Positions 11,275 to 21,174 of a stretch of 64,000 nucleotides of DNA are shown piece after piece. The first letter of the stretch is position 1. Every line of letters begins with the position of its first letter. The translations under genes were made by a program, and so were the position numbers. Source of the stretch: Marinospirillum sp. (GTDB lineage: Bacteria > Pseudomonadota > Gammaproteobacteria > Pseudomonadales > Halomonadaceae); NCBI RefSeq assembly GCF_014859565.1, contig NZ_JACUUA010000003.1:9913-73912 (forward strand). Reading direction: 5' to 3'. The notes under the pieces were generated by a model. The model searched no databases and had not been told where the DNA came from. It was given only the letters and a program-made list of their open reading frames with translations.

Positions 11275-12552
11275 TCAGGTCTTGCCTGCTTTTCTGGCTT
11301 TCAGGCGGGTCTGGTGTTCAAAATCCTTGATGCGCTGGCGGTAGTGTTCCACCGTCTGCTGGGTCAGGTTACTGCGTTGTTCATCCTGCAGTTCTGCACC
11401 CCAGTGTTTTTCCATCACTCGAGCTGTTGCCAGCATTCGCTCAAAGACGGCCATGGGCTGACGTGCATTGGGCAGTGGCATCACCAGCACCAGACCTGCC
11501 GTGCTGAAGTCACTCATCTGTTCATCTTCAAAACAACCCGGCGCAAACATATTAACCAACGAAAAGCCAAGAACGGACTGACCATTCTTTTCTTCCACAT
11601 AATGATAAAAACCGGACAAGCTCAAACGCATCCCAATGATGTCCATGAATTTTCTCAGATGAGAGCCGGGGAAGGGTTTGTCATCCGGTGCCTGAACATT
11701 GATGGTCAAAAACTCTTCAGCAACTGCCCAGGCACTTTTCTCCACATTCATCAGAAAAGCTGCGCGCAAGTGGTTTTCCTGATCTTCAGTATCATCTTCA
11801 CTCTGGTAGGCTTCCAGTTCTGCTGCGGTTAAAGCAGGGGTTTCTTCAGCTGGCGCCGCTGCCCGGTCAGTACTGTGGGTTGATTGCATTCCTGCTGGCA
11901 GTTCCAGATCGACTAGGTCGTCCAAAGATTGAAATTGATCATCTAGGTTGTTTTCATATTCAAAGGCTTGGGGTTCATCTGCATCAGGCTCAGTGTGCAG
12001 CTGTTTACGATCCTGCAAGCGCTGCAGCTCACGTTGCTGTTCTTGCATGGAGCGCTTGGATTCAGCCACAAAATCAGGGTCCAGCTCAAACTGGCGGCGC
12101 ATTCTTTCCCACGCCAGTTCTTCATCCTCTTCTTGACGGGGCTGATGATGCAGAGAGGTTTCAGCTTCAGCCCATTCGTTCTCAGCCTGAGGATCATCAT
12201 CGGTGTCTACTTCAGAAAAAGCCGGCTGTTGGTGTTTATTCTGTTGATCCTGCGGCATTGACTCATCAGCAGGACTGAGTTTGTTACGCAGTACCGGAAT
12301 AGGATCGTCATCAAAAACTTCGATCTTGTCAAAGAGGGGGTCAAGCTCTTGCTGAGCCGCAGAGTTTCTGGCGTCTTCATCCCGTATTCCGGGCAGCTCA
12401 CGGGCAATTTGGGCACGGCGTTCGGCTTCTTCAGGGTCTTCATAATCATCATCAGCCTGACGACGAGCAGCACGCTTGCGGCGTAGGGCATCGAGCAGCA
12501 CCAGTACAAAAACTACAGCACCCAGCAGTATCAAGCCTTCTTGCAAACCCAT
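11275..12552 (-). CDS. zipA: Cell division protein ZipA
   Basis: Inner-membrane anchor that bundles FtsZ and ties the Z ring to the membrane. It has an N-terminal transmembrane helix (residues 5-22, EGLILLGAVVFVLVLLDAL) followed by a basic patch (RRKRAARRQ). A very long acidic, Gln- and Glu-rich linker spans about residues 33-275, and the C-terminal FtsZ-binding domain covers about 280-415 (ending near the LPNARQPMAVFERM segment). It is 425 residues against 328 in E. coli; the extra length is all linker. It sits between smc and ligA, as usual. Confidence 0.9.
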   Translation of the reverse strand: MGLQEGLILLGAVVFVLVLLDALRRKRAARRQADDDYEDPEEAERRAQIARELPGIRDEDARNSAAQQELDPLFDKIEVFDDDPIPVLRNKLSPADESMPQDQQNKHQQPAFSEVDTDDDPQAENEWAEAETSLHHQPRQEEDEELAWERMRRQFELDPDFVAESKRSMQEQQRELQRLQDRKQLHTEPDADEPQAFEYENNLDDQFQSLDDLVDLELPAGMQSTHSTDRAAAPAEETPALTAAELEAYQSEDDTEDQENHLRAAFLMNVEKSAWAVAEEFLTINVQAPDDKPFPGSHLRKFMDIIGMRLSLSGFYHYVEEKNGQSVLGFSLVNMFAPGCFEDEQMSDFSTAGLVLVMPLPNARQPMAVFERMLATARVMEKHWGAELQDEQRSNLTQQTVEHYRQRIKDFEHQTRLKARKAGKT

Positions 12553-12632
12553 ATAAAATTCTGCCTCTGCCCCTGAACCTTCAAAACACGGAATGTTACC
12601 AAGTTTATGTAAGGCTTACAGTAAAAATAACG

Positions 12633-15600
12633 TCAGCTTGCGACCATAGCAGAAGCTTCTTCAAGGTCAACACTCACCAATCTGGAGACACCTGGCTCCT
12701 GCATGGTGACCCCCATCAGCTGTTCAGCACTTTCCATCGCTTGTTTATTGTGGGTAATGTAGATGAATTGAATGCGACCGGACATTTCTTTCACCAGTCG
12801 TGCATAACGTCCAACGTTGGCATCATCCAGTGGTGCATCCACCTCGTCCAGCATACAAAAGGGTGCAGGGTTCAGCTCAAAAATGGAAAACACCAGAGCC
12901 AGCGCGGTCAGGGCTTTTTCACCGCCGGATAATAGATGAATGGTGGCATTTTTTTTACCGGGCGGTCGTGCCATGATGGCTACACCGGTTTCCAGCAGGT
13001 CATCACCGATCAACTGCAACCAGGCCGTGCCACCACCAAACACGCGCGGAAAAAGTTCCTGTAATCCCTGATTAACCTGTTCAAAGGTTTCCTTGAAGCG
13101 CAGACGGGTTTCCCGGTCGATACGACTGATGGCCTGATCCAGGGTATTCAGTGCATCTTCCAGTTCAGCATTCTGGGCATCCAGATAATCCTTGCGCTCA
13201 GCCTGCTGGTCGTATTCTTCAATGGCGGCCAGGTTGATGGCTCCCAGGCGACGAATGCGTTCTTGGGTATCTTCCAATTCTGCTTGCCAGCGGGATTCCA
13301 GTGCATCTTCCGGCAGCTGCTCCATCACCAAACGCAGGGTGAGATCCAGCTCACGCAGCTGCTCCAAATGGCTGTCACGCTTGACCATTAACCCCTGCTG
13401 TTGCAGGCGCTGTTGTTCCAGCAGGCCGCGCAGGCGATCCAGTTCCCGATCCTGCAGCGTGCGTTGTTGTTCCAGTTCCCGTTGTTCCTGTTGTGCCAGT
13501 TGTTGCACCTGCCGCAGCTGTTGTACCTGTTCTTCCTGCTGCTGGTGTTCTTGCAACAGATTATCCAACTGTTCGGTGTGTTCATCACCGGGTTCGCGTG
13601 CGGCTTCCAGCTCCAGCAACAGTTGCTGATGTTTTTCCAGCTGTGCCTGACGCTGGTGTTGCAGGCGCTGTAACGCCTGATTGGCCGCCTGCTCACGGGT
13701 GATTAATTGTTGTTGCCGCAGTCGGGCTTCCTGCAAGGCCTGTTGCTTTAGACGCGACTGCTGGCGGGCTGTATCACGCTGCTGCTGCAGGGTTTCGCGC
13801 TGCTGCTGACGGTTATCCCGCTGCTCAGTGTTGCTCTCTACCTGCAGCAGAGATTCCTGCCACTGGTGTTGATCCTGCTCCAGTTGCTCCAGCAGGTTAT
13901 GTTGTTCCTGCTGCAGCTGGTGTAATTCTTCTTGCAGTTGCTGGCTACGCTGCTGACTGTGCTGGATACGGGTTTGCAGGCTGGCATGACTACTGCTGAG
14001 TTCCGCCAGTTGGGTCTGCAGGGGTTTGCGCTGTCGGGTTAATTCCTGCAGCTGGGTTTCACAGCTCTCCAGTGCCACAGCGGTCTGATCTTCCTGCTGT
14101 TGCAACACCTCCAGCTGTTGTTCCAGCTGCGCCTGTAATTCTTCCAGCCGTCGGATTTCCTGCTGTCTGGCCAGCACACCGGTATTCCTTGCCTGTTTCG
14201 CCTGCAAATGCAGGCCATCAACAAACATCTGTTCACCGCGTGGTGTGATCAGGCTATGACCGGGGGGTAAATTCTGGCGTGTTGCACTGGCCTGACTCAG
14301 GGTTTCACAGGTATGGATTTGTTGTAATCGAGCAGTCAGGCTGGCGGGTAGTTGCCGGGGATTATGGATTTTTTGCCACAGGCTAGGGTAGCTGGTTTCA
14401 ACCATCGCTTGCCCCTGCTGATACAACAGCAGATCACCGGCAGGCAGATCCTGCAAACGCTCCGGCAAGTTGTTATCCAGTGGTACTTCACTGAGCAAAG
14501 CACTAAGACTGTCTTTTAATGCCACTTCGACAGCTTTTTCCCAGCCACTTTCGACTTGTAACACTTCTCCGAGGCGTGGCCAGTGATGCAGTTCCTGTTC
14601 TTGCAACCAGTGCTCCAGCTCAGCATCCTGTCCATCCAGCTCTGCCTGCTGCAAGGCCTGCAGTGAAGCTAACCGCCCCTGTTGCTGTTGCAGTTGGGTG
14701 GTTAACTGGTTCAGTTGCTGCCGCAGTTGTTTCTGTTGTTCCTGTAACTGGCTGCGTTCTTCGCGCCGAGTGTCTTCACTGGCATCCATTTCCAGCAGCC
14801 GATCCTGCAGGGCTTCACGCTCCATTGCCAGTTGTTCAACCTGTTCTTCTTCGTCACTGATGTCTGTCAGGCTGGTTTGTTGTTCCTGCAGACGGCTCAT
14901 TCGTTCACGCAGGCTGTGCAGGCTGCGTTCATGCTGCTGGATACGCGCCTGTGCCAATGCGGCTTCACGCTGATCCTTTTCCGCACCCGATACAAAACTG
15001 TCCCAGCTGTGCTGCAGTTGATGCAGTTGTTCTTCCAGCTGATCCAGCGTTTCCTGCTCGATGGCATCCTGTTCCGCCAGCTCCTCCACCAGCGGGGTGG
15101 TTTCTGCCAGTTCTTCCTGCAACTGGATTAACAGTTCCTGATCCTGTTGTTGTTCTTCTTCCGCTTTACGCTGCTGCTGCGCCAGTTGCTCCAGCTCCAC
15201 CTGTAACTGACGTTCACGTTGCTGGCGGTGTTGCAGACCCTGTTCCAGACGGGCAATTTGCAGGCTGGTTTCGGTGAGGGTTTTCTGGGCAAGATCCAGT
15301 GCATCACTGGCCTGAGCCTGACGTTCACGACTGGATTCCAGCCGAGCTTCACCTTGACGCAGGGTGACTAGGCAGGCTTCTTGCTTTAATTCCAATTCAG
15401 CCAGCTGTTCAAGGGTAGCCGCCAGTCGGTGATCCGCTTCACGCCAGCGCAAAACCGCCAGTTCGGATTTATACCGCCGTTCACTGGCTTTGAGTTGCTG
15501 AAAACGCCGTGCTGCCTCTGCCTGACGACCCAGACGTTCCAGTTGGCGACCCAGCTCATCACGCACATCGCTGAGACGCTCCAGATTTTCTTGGGTGCGT

Positions 15601-16154
15601 TTCATGCGGTTTTCGGTTTCGCGGCGGCGTTCTTTGTATTTGGAGATCCCTGCAGCTTCTTCCAGATACACCCGCAACTCTTCCGGGCGTGCCTCGATCA
15701 GGCGCGAGATCATGCCTTGTTCAATAATGGCGTAACTGCGCGCACCTAAGCCGGTGCCAAGAAACAGATCGGTGATATCCCGGCGGCGGCATTTGGTGCC
15801 ATTCAGCAGGTAACTGGACTGGGCGTCACGGGTGACCACCCGCTTGACGGATATTTCAGCATACTGGGCATAAGCCCCGCCCAGTTTGCCTTCACGATTA
15901 TCAAAAATCAGTTCGATTGAAGCCTGACCGACCGGCTTGCGATTACGCGAGCCGTTAAAAATCACGTCGGTCATGGATTCGCCACGCAGGTACTTGGCGG
16001 AAGACTCACCCATCACCCAGCGCACCGCATCAATGACGTTGGATTTGCCACAGCCGTTGGGACCGACAATGGCCGTCATGTTGCTTTTAAAACTCACCGT
16101 GGTGGGGTCCACAAAGGACTTGAACCCCGCCAGCTTGATGGCTTTCAGGCGCAT
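12633..16154 (-). CDS. smc: Chromosome segregation/condensin ATPase SMC
   Basis: SMC subunit of the ScpAB-type condensin. It has an N-terminal Walker A (GPNGCGKSN, residues 31-39), then a coiled coil, a hinge near residues 510-650, a second coiled coil, the C-terminal signature LLSGGEKALT and Walker B FCMLDEVDAPLDD. It has 1173 residues, normal for the family. Both coils are unusually rich in glutamine (many QQ and QQQ runs), with CTG/CAG-rich DNA that produces many antisense open frames. It begins only 15 bp after the ccmI stop, so it may be read through from the ccm operon. Confidence 0.96.
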   Translation of the reverse strand: MRLKAIKLAGFKSFVDPTTVSFKSNMTAIVGPNGCGKSNVIDAVRWVMGESSAKYLRGESMTDVIFNGSRNRKPVGQASIELIFDNREGKLGGAYAQYAEISVKRVVTRDAQSSYLLNGTKCRRRDITDLFLGTGLGARSYAIIEQGMISRLIEARPEELRVYLEEAAGISKYKERRRETENRMKRTQENLERLSDVRDELGRQLERLGRQAEAARRFQQLKASERRYKSELAVLRWREADHRLAATLEQLAELELKQEACLVTLRQGEARLESSRERQAQASDALDLAQKTLTETSLQIARLEQGLQHRQQRERQLQVELEQLAQQQRKAEEEQQQDQELLIQLQEELAETTPLVEELAEQDAIEQETLDQLEEQLHQLQHSWDSFVSGAEKDQREAALAQARIQQHERSLHSLRERMSRLQEQQTSLTDISDEEEQVEQLAMEREALQDRLLEMDASEDTRREERSQLQEQQKQLRQQLNQLTTQLQQQQGRLASLQALQQAELDGQDAELEHWLQEQELHHWPRLGEVLQVESGWEKAVEVALKDSLSALLSEVPLDNNLPERLQDLPAGDLLLYQQGQAMVETSYPSLWQKIHNPRQLPASLTARLQQIHTCETLSQASATRQNLPPGHSLITPRGEQMFVDGLHLQAKQARNTGVLARQQEIRRLEELQAQLEQQLEVLQQQEDQTAVALESCETQLQELTRQRKPLQTQLAELSSSHASLQTRIQHSQQRSQQLQEELHQLQQEQHNLLEQLEQDQHQWQESLLQVESNTEQRDNRQQQRETLQQQRDTARQQSRLKQQALQEARLRQQQLITREQAANQALQRLQHQRQAQLEKHQQLLLELEAAREPGDEHTEQLDNLLQEHQQQEEQVQQLRQVQQLAQQEQRELEQQRTLQDRELDRLRGLLEQQRLQQQGLMVKRDSHLEQLRELDLTLRLVMEQLPEDALESRWQAELEDTQERIRRLGAINLAAIEEYDQQAERKDYLDAQNAELEDALNTLDQAISRIDRETRLRFKETFEQVNQGLQELFPRVFGGGTAWLQLIGDDLLETGVAIMARPPGKKNATIHLLSGGEKALTALALVFSIFELNPAPFCMLDEVDAPLDDANVGRYARLVKEMSGRIQFIYITHNKQAMESAEQLMGVTMQEPGVSRLVSVDLEEASAMVAS

Positions 16155-16169
16155 GGATGTGGTTTTCCC

Positions 16170-17393
16170 TTACAACTGTCGGTTGATTTCCAGCTCCACG
16201 CGCTGCTGACCATCCACCTTCAGCACCTCGGTTTGTCCTTGCCAGTCACCTTCCTGAGCCTGAGGCGTGCCACCCATGGCTACACGCGCATGAATCACTA
16301 CTCGTTCCACCGAGGACAACTTGTGATCCGGCATCATGGACTGTTTATCACTCAGTTGTACTGTGGCCGGTAAATCCGCCACACTCAGACGGGCAGCAGC
16401 AACCGGTGCACCTGTACCACCCTCCGGTTGTACAAAAATGAATACAGTAGCTCTGGGATCAGTCAGCAAGGAAGCAGCATTACTGAGGCTGACTGTCACG
16501 GCAAACAGCGGCCCTGTGCTGCCTTCCAATGGTTCCATACCCAGGCGTTGACGCACATCCTCAATCCCTTCACGTAGAGATTCCACCGCGGAGATATTAC
16601 CTGCGCGGGGTAAAGCAGCTTCCCAGTGACGACGTGCGGCATCCCAGTCCTGCTGCTGGTAAGCGACCATACCCATAAAGCTGAGTGTCGCTGGGTCGTT
16701 CGGGTCCAGCGCAAAGGCCTGATCAATCAGCGCCTGAACTCTGGGTGTGGCTCTGCTGCCATCACGGAAATACAAAGCCTGCGCCTGTTGTGCCAGCAAA
16801 CGTGCACTGGGGCCATCAATCCGGATGATTTCTTCGATTGCCGCTGCACCCTCTTCCAGCCGCCCCATATCCAGATAAATACGCGCCAGCAGTGACCAGC
16901 CTTCAACATCATCCGGGTTAGCTTTTACAGTATCTTCCAGGCGTTTTAACAGGCTACCAAAATCCTGCTGCCCTTCCCGTATCAACTGTTGCTGGGCAAA
17001 GTACATTTCCAGCCCCGGAACAGCACCAATACGACTGTACAACATCCATGAAAAAGCCAGCACTGCTGCCATCACCAGTACCAGACTACTGATCACCAGC
17101 GGTTTACCAGCAGTCTGCCAGGTTTGTTGTTTGCTGAACTGTGCATCATCCAGCAGCAGGTCTTCCACCTCGGCTTTCATCTGTGGGTAGGCATCACTTT
17201 CGATACGACCTTCCTGCAAATCCAGATCCAGCTGAGCCAGTTTTTGTTTGTAAAGGTCAATATTGGCCAGTTGCCGAGCATTTTGCTGACCGTGCAGCAA
17301 GACTGTCAGTTTTTCTCTGCGGACTGCTGGCCAGACCAGAAACAGTGCCGTCAGAACAGCCAGCAGGAAAAGTCCGATCCACAAGGGTGTCAT
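16170..17393 (-). CDS. ccmI: Cytochrome c maturation protein CcmI
   Basis: Membrane TPR protein that holds apocytochrome c and presents it to the CcmF/CcmH heme ligation complex. It shows two N-terminal transmembrane helices (about residues 4-22 and 92-115) with a cytoplasmic loop between, then TPR repeats in the periplasm (for example LEDTVKANPDDVEGWSLLAR) and a C-terminal domain with beta-strand pattern. At 407 residues it matches CcmI/CycH. The ATG overlaps the ccmH stop by four bases, so translation is coupled. It is the last ccm gene. Confidence 0.92.
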   Translation of the reverse strand: MTPLWIGLFLLAVLTALFLVWPAVRREKLTVLLHGQQNARQLANIDLYKQKLAQLDLDLQEGRIESDAYPQMKAEVEDLLLDDAQFSKQQTWQTAGKPLVISSLVLVMAAVLAFSWMLYSRIGAVPGLEMYFAQQQLIREGQQDFGSLLKRLEDTVKANPDDVEGWSLLARIYLDMGRLEEGAAAIEEIIRIDGPSARLLAQQAQALYFRDGSRATPRVQALIDQAFALDPNDPATLSFMGMVAYQQQDWDAARRHWEAALPRAGNISAVESLREGIEDVRQRLGMEPLEGSTGPLFAVTVSLSNAASLLTDPRATVFIFVQPEGGTGAPVAAARLSVADLPATVQLSDKQSMMPDHKLSSVERVVIHARVAMGGTPQAQEGDWQGQTEVLKVDGQQRVELEINRQL

Positions 17394-17926
17394 GAGGATT
17401 CCTTGTTATTTTGTATAAAGTTTTTTTGTATGGCGTTGTTTGATTTAGGCTGTTGTTGCTCCAGCTCCAGTATCTGCTGCAGGCGCAGCTGACGCTCCGA
17501 TGTGGAGGTTTCATTCACCACTGTGGTACTGGTGCCAGTTTTTCTGCTGCGGGCAAGAAAAAACACCAACAACAGACCTGCCAGTACCAGAAGGGGCGGC
17601 ATAAACCATAACAGCCAGGTATCACTGCGAACCGGTGGACGGTACATGATGAACTCACCAAAACGTGCTTTCATGTAGTCAAAAACCTGTTCATCGGTAT
17701 ATCCCTCTTCAAGAGTGCGAAACAGCTCTTGTCGCATATCAAAAGCACTGGGTGAATTGGAATCCACTATGCTCTGGTTTTCACACTTGGGGCAACGTAG
17801 TTCTCCACCCAGCTGCTGAAAGCGCAGGCGATTGTTTTCACTACTGAAGTCATAAACTTCTATCGCCGCCTGCGAGGCAGAAAACACCAGTAACAACAGC
17901 AATAAAATCAGCGGACGTTTTGCCAT
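17390..17926 (-). CDS. ccmH: Cytochrome c maturation thiol-reductase CcmH
   Basis: Periplasmic membrane-anchored protein that keeps the apocytochrome CXXCH thiols reduced for heme attachment. It has a signal peptide (residues 1-20), the redox motif LRCPKCEN (C45, C48), and a transmembrane helix near residues 103-122 followed by a basic tail. At 178 residues this is the short CcmH (CcmL-like) form; the TPR half is the separate ccmI gene. It overlaps ccmG by 19 bases. Confidence 0.93.
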   Translation of the reverse strand: MAKRPLILLLLLLVFSASQAAIEVYDFSSENNRLRFQQLGGELRCPKCENQSIVDSNSPSAFDMRQELFRTLEEGYTDEQVFDYMKARFGEFIMYRPPVRSDTWLLWFMPPLLVLAGLLLVFFLARSRKTGTSTTVVNETSTSERQLRLQQILELEQQQPKSNNAIQKNFIQNNKESS

Positions 17927-18450
17927 TTGTGCACCTCCGGCAGGATCTTTCCATCAACCAGAGCTGGTGTAATCACCCCGGCGAGGTGGTAACGTACAAT
18001 GCCTTGCCGATCAATCAGGAAGGTTTCCGGTGCGCCATACACACCCAGATCAAAGGCCAGTGCCCGCACACCATCCGGCTCAAACAGATTAAACGCGTAG
18101 GGATTACCCAGCTGTGCCAGATAGCGGAAAGCCTTCGGGCGTTCATCCTTATAGTTAAGTCCCACAACTGGCACACCCATCTGAGCCATACGCAGGATTT
18201 CATCATGCTCGTCATAACAGCTGGGACACCAACTGCCCCAGACATTCAGCAGAAACACTTCACCCAGCAGCTCATCACGGGTGATGATCCTGGACTCATC
18301 ATCCAGCAGCGGCAAGGAAAAGTCCGGCAGGGGTTTATTCAGCAAGGCAGAATCCCGTGCACCCGGATCCATACTCAGCCCTTTGTATAAAAACACCCCC
18401 ACCACGACAAAAATGATCAAAGGTATAAACAGCAGGAAACGTCTCATCAT
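17908..18450 (-). CDS. ccmG: Thiol:disulfide interchange protein CcmG/DsbE
   Basis: Membrane-tethered thioredoxin-like protein that passes electrons to CcmH and apocytochrome c. It has an N-terminal anchor (residues 4-22), a thioredoxin fold with active site WCPSC (C75, C78) and the GAPETFLID segment with the cis-proline region. It has 180 residues. The start abuts the ccmF stop. Assigned by sequence and operon context. Confidence 0.94.
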   Translation of the reverse strand: MMRRFLLFIPLIIFVVVGVFLYKGLSMDPGARDSALLNKPLPDFSLPLLDDESRIITRDELLGEVFLLNVWGSWCPSCYDEHDEILRMAQMGVPVVGLNYKDERPKAFRYLAQLGNPYAFNLFEPDGVRALAFDLGVYGAPETFLIDRQGIVRYHLAGVITPALVDGKILPEVHKWQNVR

Positions 18451-20424
18451 TTACTCCGTTTTCACGCCCTGAGCGGGTGGAAGAGATGCTACACGGGCGC
18501 GATAACGGCGATCACTGATGGCCAGAAAACCACCCAGAGCCGCTATAAAAGCACCCAGCCATAACCAGCGCACATAGGGTTTGTAATGAATACGCATGGC
18601 CCAGGCATCTTCTGCCAGCTCATCACCCATTGCCACATACACATCTTTCAACAGCCCCCAGTCAATCGCTACCTGAGTCATGGGCATACCCCGTACAGGA
18701 TAAAGGCGCTTTTCCGGTGTCAGAGTGCTCAGCAGGCGTCCCTGACTGTTACGCACTTCAACAATGGCACGGTCAGCAATAAAATTGGGGCCTTCACGAT
18801 GCGTTAGTTCGGTCATGGTGAAATGATAATCCTTGACCACCACTGTCTCACCCAGCGCCATACGCACATCCCGCTCTTCACCGTAGTTGGACACCATAGT
18901 GACACCCAGCACAATTAGAGCAGCACCGATGTGCCCCCAGAACATACCCCAGCGGCTGCGGGTGATGCCTTTCCAGCCATTTCTGCCGCGTGAAGCTTCC
19001 CATAAATCTCGAAGACTGGTGGTGACGACCCACAGGAACAAGGTCAGACCCAGTGCAACCAGCAGTCGCCATTCACCATCATACAGCCAGGGCAGCAGCA
19101 CAAAACCCAGCACCAATGCAATAGCACCAGCCAACCAGACTTTTTTCTTCAGCTTTTGCCACTGCATGGCTTTCCAGTCTGTCATCGGCCCCAGACCCAT
19201 AAACACACCCAGCAGCAGCATCTGTGGCACAAACAGGGCATTAAAATAAGGAGGACCTACCGATATTTTGCCTTTGCCCAATGCATCCAGCAGTAGTGGG
19301 TAGAGGGTACCCAGCAGCACCGTAATACAAGCCACCACCAGCAGAATATTATTAGCCAGCAGGAAAACGTCTTTTGATAACAGTGAATAACTGACTCGCG
19401 CCTTGAGGTTGGGAACCCGCAGAGCATAAACCAGCAGCGAAATGCCGACTGTAACAGCCAGCAGCACCAGCAGGAAAAAACCACGATCAGGATCATTGGC
19501 AAAAGCGTGAACAGAATTAAGCACACCGGAGCGAACCAGGAAAAACCCGACCAGACTGAGTGAGAAGGTGGTGATTGCCAGCAGTAATGTCCAGCTTTTA
19601 AACACCCCGCGTTTTTCAGTCACTGCCAGTGAGTGCATCAGGGCAGTACCGGTCAGCCAGGGCATGAAGGAAGCATTTTCCACCGGATCCCAGAACCACC
19701 AGCCGCCCCAGCCCAGTTCGTAATAAGCCCACCAGGAACCCAGTGCAATACCGGCAGTAAGAAACGCCCAGGCCGAGGTCGTCCAGGGACGGCTCCAGCG
19801 CGCCCAGGCTGAATCCAACTGGCCGGTCCAGAGTGAAGCCAGCGCAAAAGCAAAGGTGACCGCAAAACCAACATATCCCATATACAACAAGGGCGGATGG
19901 AATATCAGTCCGGGATCTTGCAGCATTGGATTCAGGTCTGCACCATCCATCGGAATACGTGGCAGAAAACGGTCAAACGGATTGGAAGTCAGGATCACAA
20001 ACAACATCATGCCGATACTGATAAAACCCAGTACCGACAATACCCGCGACAACATCTCAACGGGTAGACCGCGACTCAGAGATACAGCAAAACTCCAGCC
20101 AGCCAGAATCCACAACCACAGCAACAGCGAGCCTTCGTGGGCACCCCAGACGGCACTGAATTTATAGTACCAGGGCAGTGCAGAGTTGGAGTTGTTGGCA
20201 ACATAGATAACACTGAAATCATCCAGCAGAAAACTGGCGGTCAGGAAGGCAAAGCTGATAGTCAGCAAGGCAAACTGTGCCCAAACTGCCGGCTGGGCAT
20301 AAGCCAGCCAGAGAGGCTGGCGGGTGAAGCTGCCAATCATAGGCAGCAAAGCCTGCACACAGGCCATTGCCAGTGCAAGAATCAGCGCAAACTGCCCCAG
20401 CTCTGGCAGAAAAAGAACATCCAT
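18451..20424 (-). CDS. ccmF: Heme lyase subunit CcmF
   Basis: Large polytopic membrane protein that joins heme from holo-CcmE to apocytochrome c. It has about 15 hydrophobic segments, the periplasmic heme-handling WWD motif (WGGWWFWDPVENASFMPW), flanking conserved histidines, and a large C-terminal periplasmic loop. At 657 residues it is close to E. coli CcmF (647). It lies 34 bp after ccmE. Confidence 0.96.
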   Translation of the reverse strand: MDVLFLPELGQFALILALAMACVQALLPMIGSFTRQPLWLAYAQPAVWAQFALLTISFAFLTASFLLDDFSVIYVANNSNSALPWYYKFSAVWGAHEGSLLLWLWILAGWSFAVSLSRGLPVEMLSRVLSVLGFISIGMMLFVILTSNPFDRFLPRIPMDGADLNPMLQDPGLIFHPPLLYMGYVGFAVTFAFALASLWTGQLDSAWARWSRPWTTSAWAFLTAGIALGSWWAYYELGWGGWWFWDPVENASFMPWLTGTALMHSLAVTEKRGVFKSWTLLLAITTFSLSLVGFFLVRSGVLNSVHAFANDPDRGFFLLVLLAVTVGISLLVYALRVPNLKARVSYSLLSKDVFLLANNILLVVACITVLLGTLYPLLLDALGKGKISVGPPYFNALFVPQMLLLGVFMGLGPMTDWKAMQWQKLKKKVWLAGAIALVLGFVLLPWLYDGEWRLLVALGLTLFLWVVTTSLRDLWEASRGRNGWKGITRSRWGMFWGHIGAALIVLGVTMVSNYGEERDVRMALGETVVVKDYHFTMTELTHREGPNFIADRAIVEVRNSQGRLLSTLTPEKRLYPVRGMPMTQVAIDWGLLKDVYVAMGDELAEDAWAMRIHYKPYVRWLWLGAFIAALGGFLAISDRRYRARVASLPPAQGVKTE

Positions 20425-20458
20425 TCAATACACCTTGTCAGGTCGGTGGGTCGAAAAA

Positions 20459-20935
20459 TCAGTATTGTTGTTCGGCAGCGGGTGGTGCAAAGGGTGAGTG
20501 ATCCGGCATCTGACCAGCTGCTTTTAGGGCTTCAGCCACTTCGGGAGGCATATAGTTTTCATCGTGACGTGCCAGCACCTGACTGGCCATCAGCTCACCC
20601 TGCTCATTAAGGCGACCAACAGCCACCACACCCTGTCCTTCGCGGAACAGATCCGGCAGGATCTTCTCAAAATTGATCCAGACCTCTTCGTTGTAATCCG
20701 TCACCGCAAAACGTACTTTCAGGCTGGAAGGATCACGCTGCACACTGCCTTCGACCACCATGCCACCCGCGCGGATCTCCCGATCCAGCGGCGCTTCACC
20801 CTGCACTATCTGAGTTGGAGCGTAAAACAGGTTGATGTTGGAGCTGAGTGCAAACAGCGTCAAACCCACGGCAATCGACACCGTGCCCAGCATCAAACCG
20901 ATCAGCAACAGCTTTTGTTTACGTTTTGGTGTCAT
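20459..20935 (-). CDS. ccmE: Heme chaperone CcmE
   Basis: Periplasmic, membrane-anchored chaperone that binds heme covalently and hands it to CcmF. It has a basic N-terminus, one transmembrane helix (about residues 8-30) and a beta-barrel domain. The covalent heme ligand is H124 with Y128 in the HDENY motif. At 158 residues it is family length. Confidence 0.96.
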   Translation of the reverse strand: MTPKRKQKLLLIGLMLGTVSIAVGLTLFALSSNINLFYAPTQIVQGEAPLDREIRAGGMVVEGSVQRDPSSLKVRFAVTDYNEEVWINFEKILPDLFREGQGVVAVGRLNEQGELMASQVLARHDENYMPPEVAEALKAAGQMPDHSPFAPPAAEQQY

Positions 20936-20967
20936 GCTTAAGTCACCCTTGATTACATTAAAAACGA

Positions 20968-21171
20968 TTATTCCGCAGTGGAGCTTTCTGCCTGATAAGC
21001 AGCTTGCTCCCGTCGCAATTGACGCAGCAACTGCGCTTTAGTGCGTTTAAGACCCCACCAGGGCAGCAGGATATTTAAAACCATCAGCAACAAACTGATG
21101 CCAAACGAGCTCCACACATATAACGCGTGGCCACCCATATGAAGGAAGTCAGACAAGTTGTCAAAATACAT
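20968..21171 (-). CDS. ccmD: Heme exporter subunit CcmD
   Basis: Small membrane protein of 67 residues that stabilises the CcmABC-holoCcmE complex. It has a short N-terminus with [14 protein letters not shown], one transmembrane helix (about residues 20-40) and a basic, charged cytoplasmic tail ([14 protein letters not shown]). It is recognised mainly by position between ccmC and ccmE and by this pattern. Confidence 0.87.
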   Translation of the reverse strand: MYFDNLSDFLHMGGHALYVWSSFGISLLLMVLNILLPWWGLKRTKAQLLRQLRREQAAYQAESSTAE

Positions 21172-21174
21172 AGT

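Noticed and set aside
13192..13702. Long open frames on the plus strand inside smc
   Set aside because: They are antisense shadows of the CAG/CTG-rich Gln codons; the translations are low-complexity Cys/Ser/Arg or Leu/Gln strings with no family likeness.
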